Below, in pieces: positions 22,853 through 23,071 of a DNA stretch of 23,071 nt (its first letter is position 1; the number at the start of each line of letters is the position of its first letter). Source of the stretch: an uncultured Ignavibacteriota bacterium. GTDB lineage: Bacteria > Bacteroidota > Ignavibacteria > Tepidaquicellales > Tepidaquicellaceae. The notes under the pieces are model-generated. The model saw only the letters and a list, made by a program, of their open reading frames with translations. It ran no database searches and was not told the DNA's origin. Where the stretch lies: assembly GCA_937915485.1 (NCBI GenBank), contig CALGII010000107.1:1-23071 (forward strand), given 5' to 3'. Both the position numbers and the translations under genes were made by a program.

Positions 22853-22904
22853 CCACCTTTTAAGGTGGGGTGAAAGATGATTAATATAATAGGACTTTAG
22901 TCCT
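22851..22904. repeat. Pair of REP-like hairpins
   Basis: CCCCACCTT-TT-AAGGTGGGG (22851-22870) is a perfect 9-bp stem with a 2-nt loop. AGGACT-TT-AGTCCT (22891-22904) is a perfect 6-bp stem, also with a TT loop. Two short hairpins 20 nt apart, outside genes and next to other repeats, look like a REP/BIME unit of the sort mobilised by REP-associated tyrosine transposases. The first has no U tract on either strand, so termination is unlikely. Confidence 0.55.
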
Positions 22905-22930
22905 TAGTAGTGACCGCATTAGCTCTTTAT

Positions 22931-23071
22931 CCGCGCAATCCGCTCTTCCCGCGGGAAATCTAAAAAAATCTCTGCTCTTCTGAGTTCCTTAAGTGCCTTA
23001 GTGGTACGCTCTTGCTCTTCATTGCTAACTGTTAAATGTTAACCGCTAATTGTATCCGCTCTTGCTCTTAA
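22931..23071. repeat. Second locus of the modular repeat (modules A, B, C), running off the window
   Basis: Module A recurs as CGCGCAATCCGCTCTTCCCGCGGGAAATCT (internally shortened). It is followed by a GTG-type module B (AAGTGCCTTAGTGGTACGC) and module C heptamers TAACTGT/TAAATGT/TAACCGC/TAATTGT (23026-23053), then the connector ATCCGCTCTTGCTCTTAA. It shows that the modules are dispersed and move or copy as a set in the order A-B-C. Confidence 0.9.

Noticed and set aside
22851..22870. Intrinsic terminator
   Set aside because: The 9-bp hairpin has a 2-nt loop and is followed by TGAAAGATG on the plus strand and TTACAAAAGAGG on the minus strand, with no proper U tract and no gene ending nearby.

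Overview
The window looks like a chromosomal segment from a member of the Bacteroidota/Chlorobi group, most likely an Ignavibacteria-type bacterium. The best evidence is the secreted hydrolase at 6519-8531, which ends in a type IX secretion (T9SS) sorting domain of the 'QNYPNPFNP...GVYFYRL' kind. Porin-like barrels, an F-S-S-C lipobox, weak Shine-Dalgarno sites and one promoter of the TTG/TAnnTTTG type agree with this. This assignment is by recognition, not by database search.

Layout. From 1 to 16593 every gene is on the minus strand, except one doubtful small gene at 14126. Reading in the direction of transcription: a secreted protein of unknown function and a BtuF-like binding lipoprotein (16593-14441); a five-gene run at 13683-6519 (TPR plus beta-barrel protein, two halves of a glycosyltransferase, a UDP-GlcNAc 2-epimerase, and a T9SS alpha/beta-hydrolase) closed by two tandem terminators; an ABC-F ATPase and a small outer-membrane barrel closed by a terminator; an overlapping pair of metallo-beta-lactamase-fold hydrolase and sodium:solute symporter; and an isocitrate/isopropylmalate-type dehydrogenase cut off by the window edge. 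From 16646 onward: tsaD (+), a small membrane protein converging on it (-), an RsbRD-like helical protein (+), a 1.05-kb array of noncoding modular repeats, a cytosolic multi-PAS/GAF histidine kinase (-), then a second intergenic region with a 13-nt tandem repeat, two REP-like hairpins and another copy of the modular repeat running off the end.

The main discovery candidate is the operon at 13683-8570. Its glycosyltransferase closely resembles E. coli NfrB, the GT2 enzyme of the phage N4 receptor system (a c-di-GMP-controlled, ManNAc-type exopolysaccharide system). Here it is split into two genes exactly between the DxD-bearing half and the half carrying the TED and QxxRW motifs. About 1.5 kb of unrelated coding DNA lies between the halves: a membrane anchor plus SPOR-like domain on the end of the first gene, and a long coiled coil on the front of the second. 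The C-terminal c-di-GMP-binding module of NfrB is absent. The operon also carries wecB (nfrC in N4 genetics), which makes UDP-ManNAc, and a TPR/outer-membrane-barrel gene in the nfrA position. The proposed job is synthesis and export of an aminosugar polysaccharide by a two-subunit synthase with new regulatory or localisation domains.

The second candidate is the repeat array at 18541-19570 (recurring at 22931-23071). It is built from short words with fixed periods of 7, 8-9 and 10 nt, with two 'dialects' (GTG and GCG) that switch together within a module.
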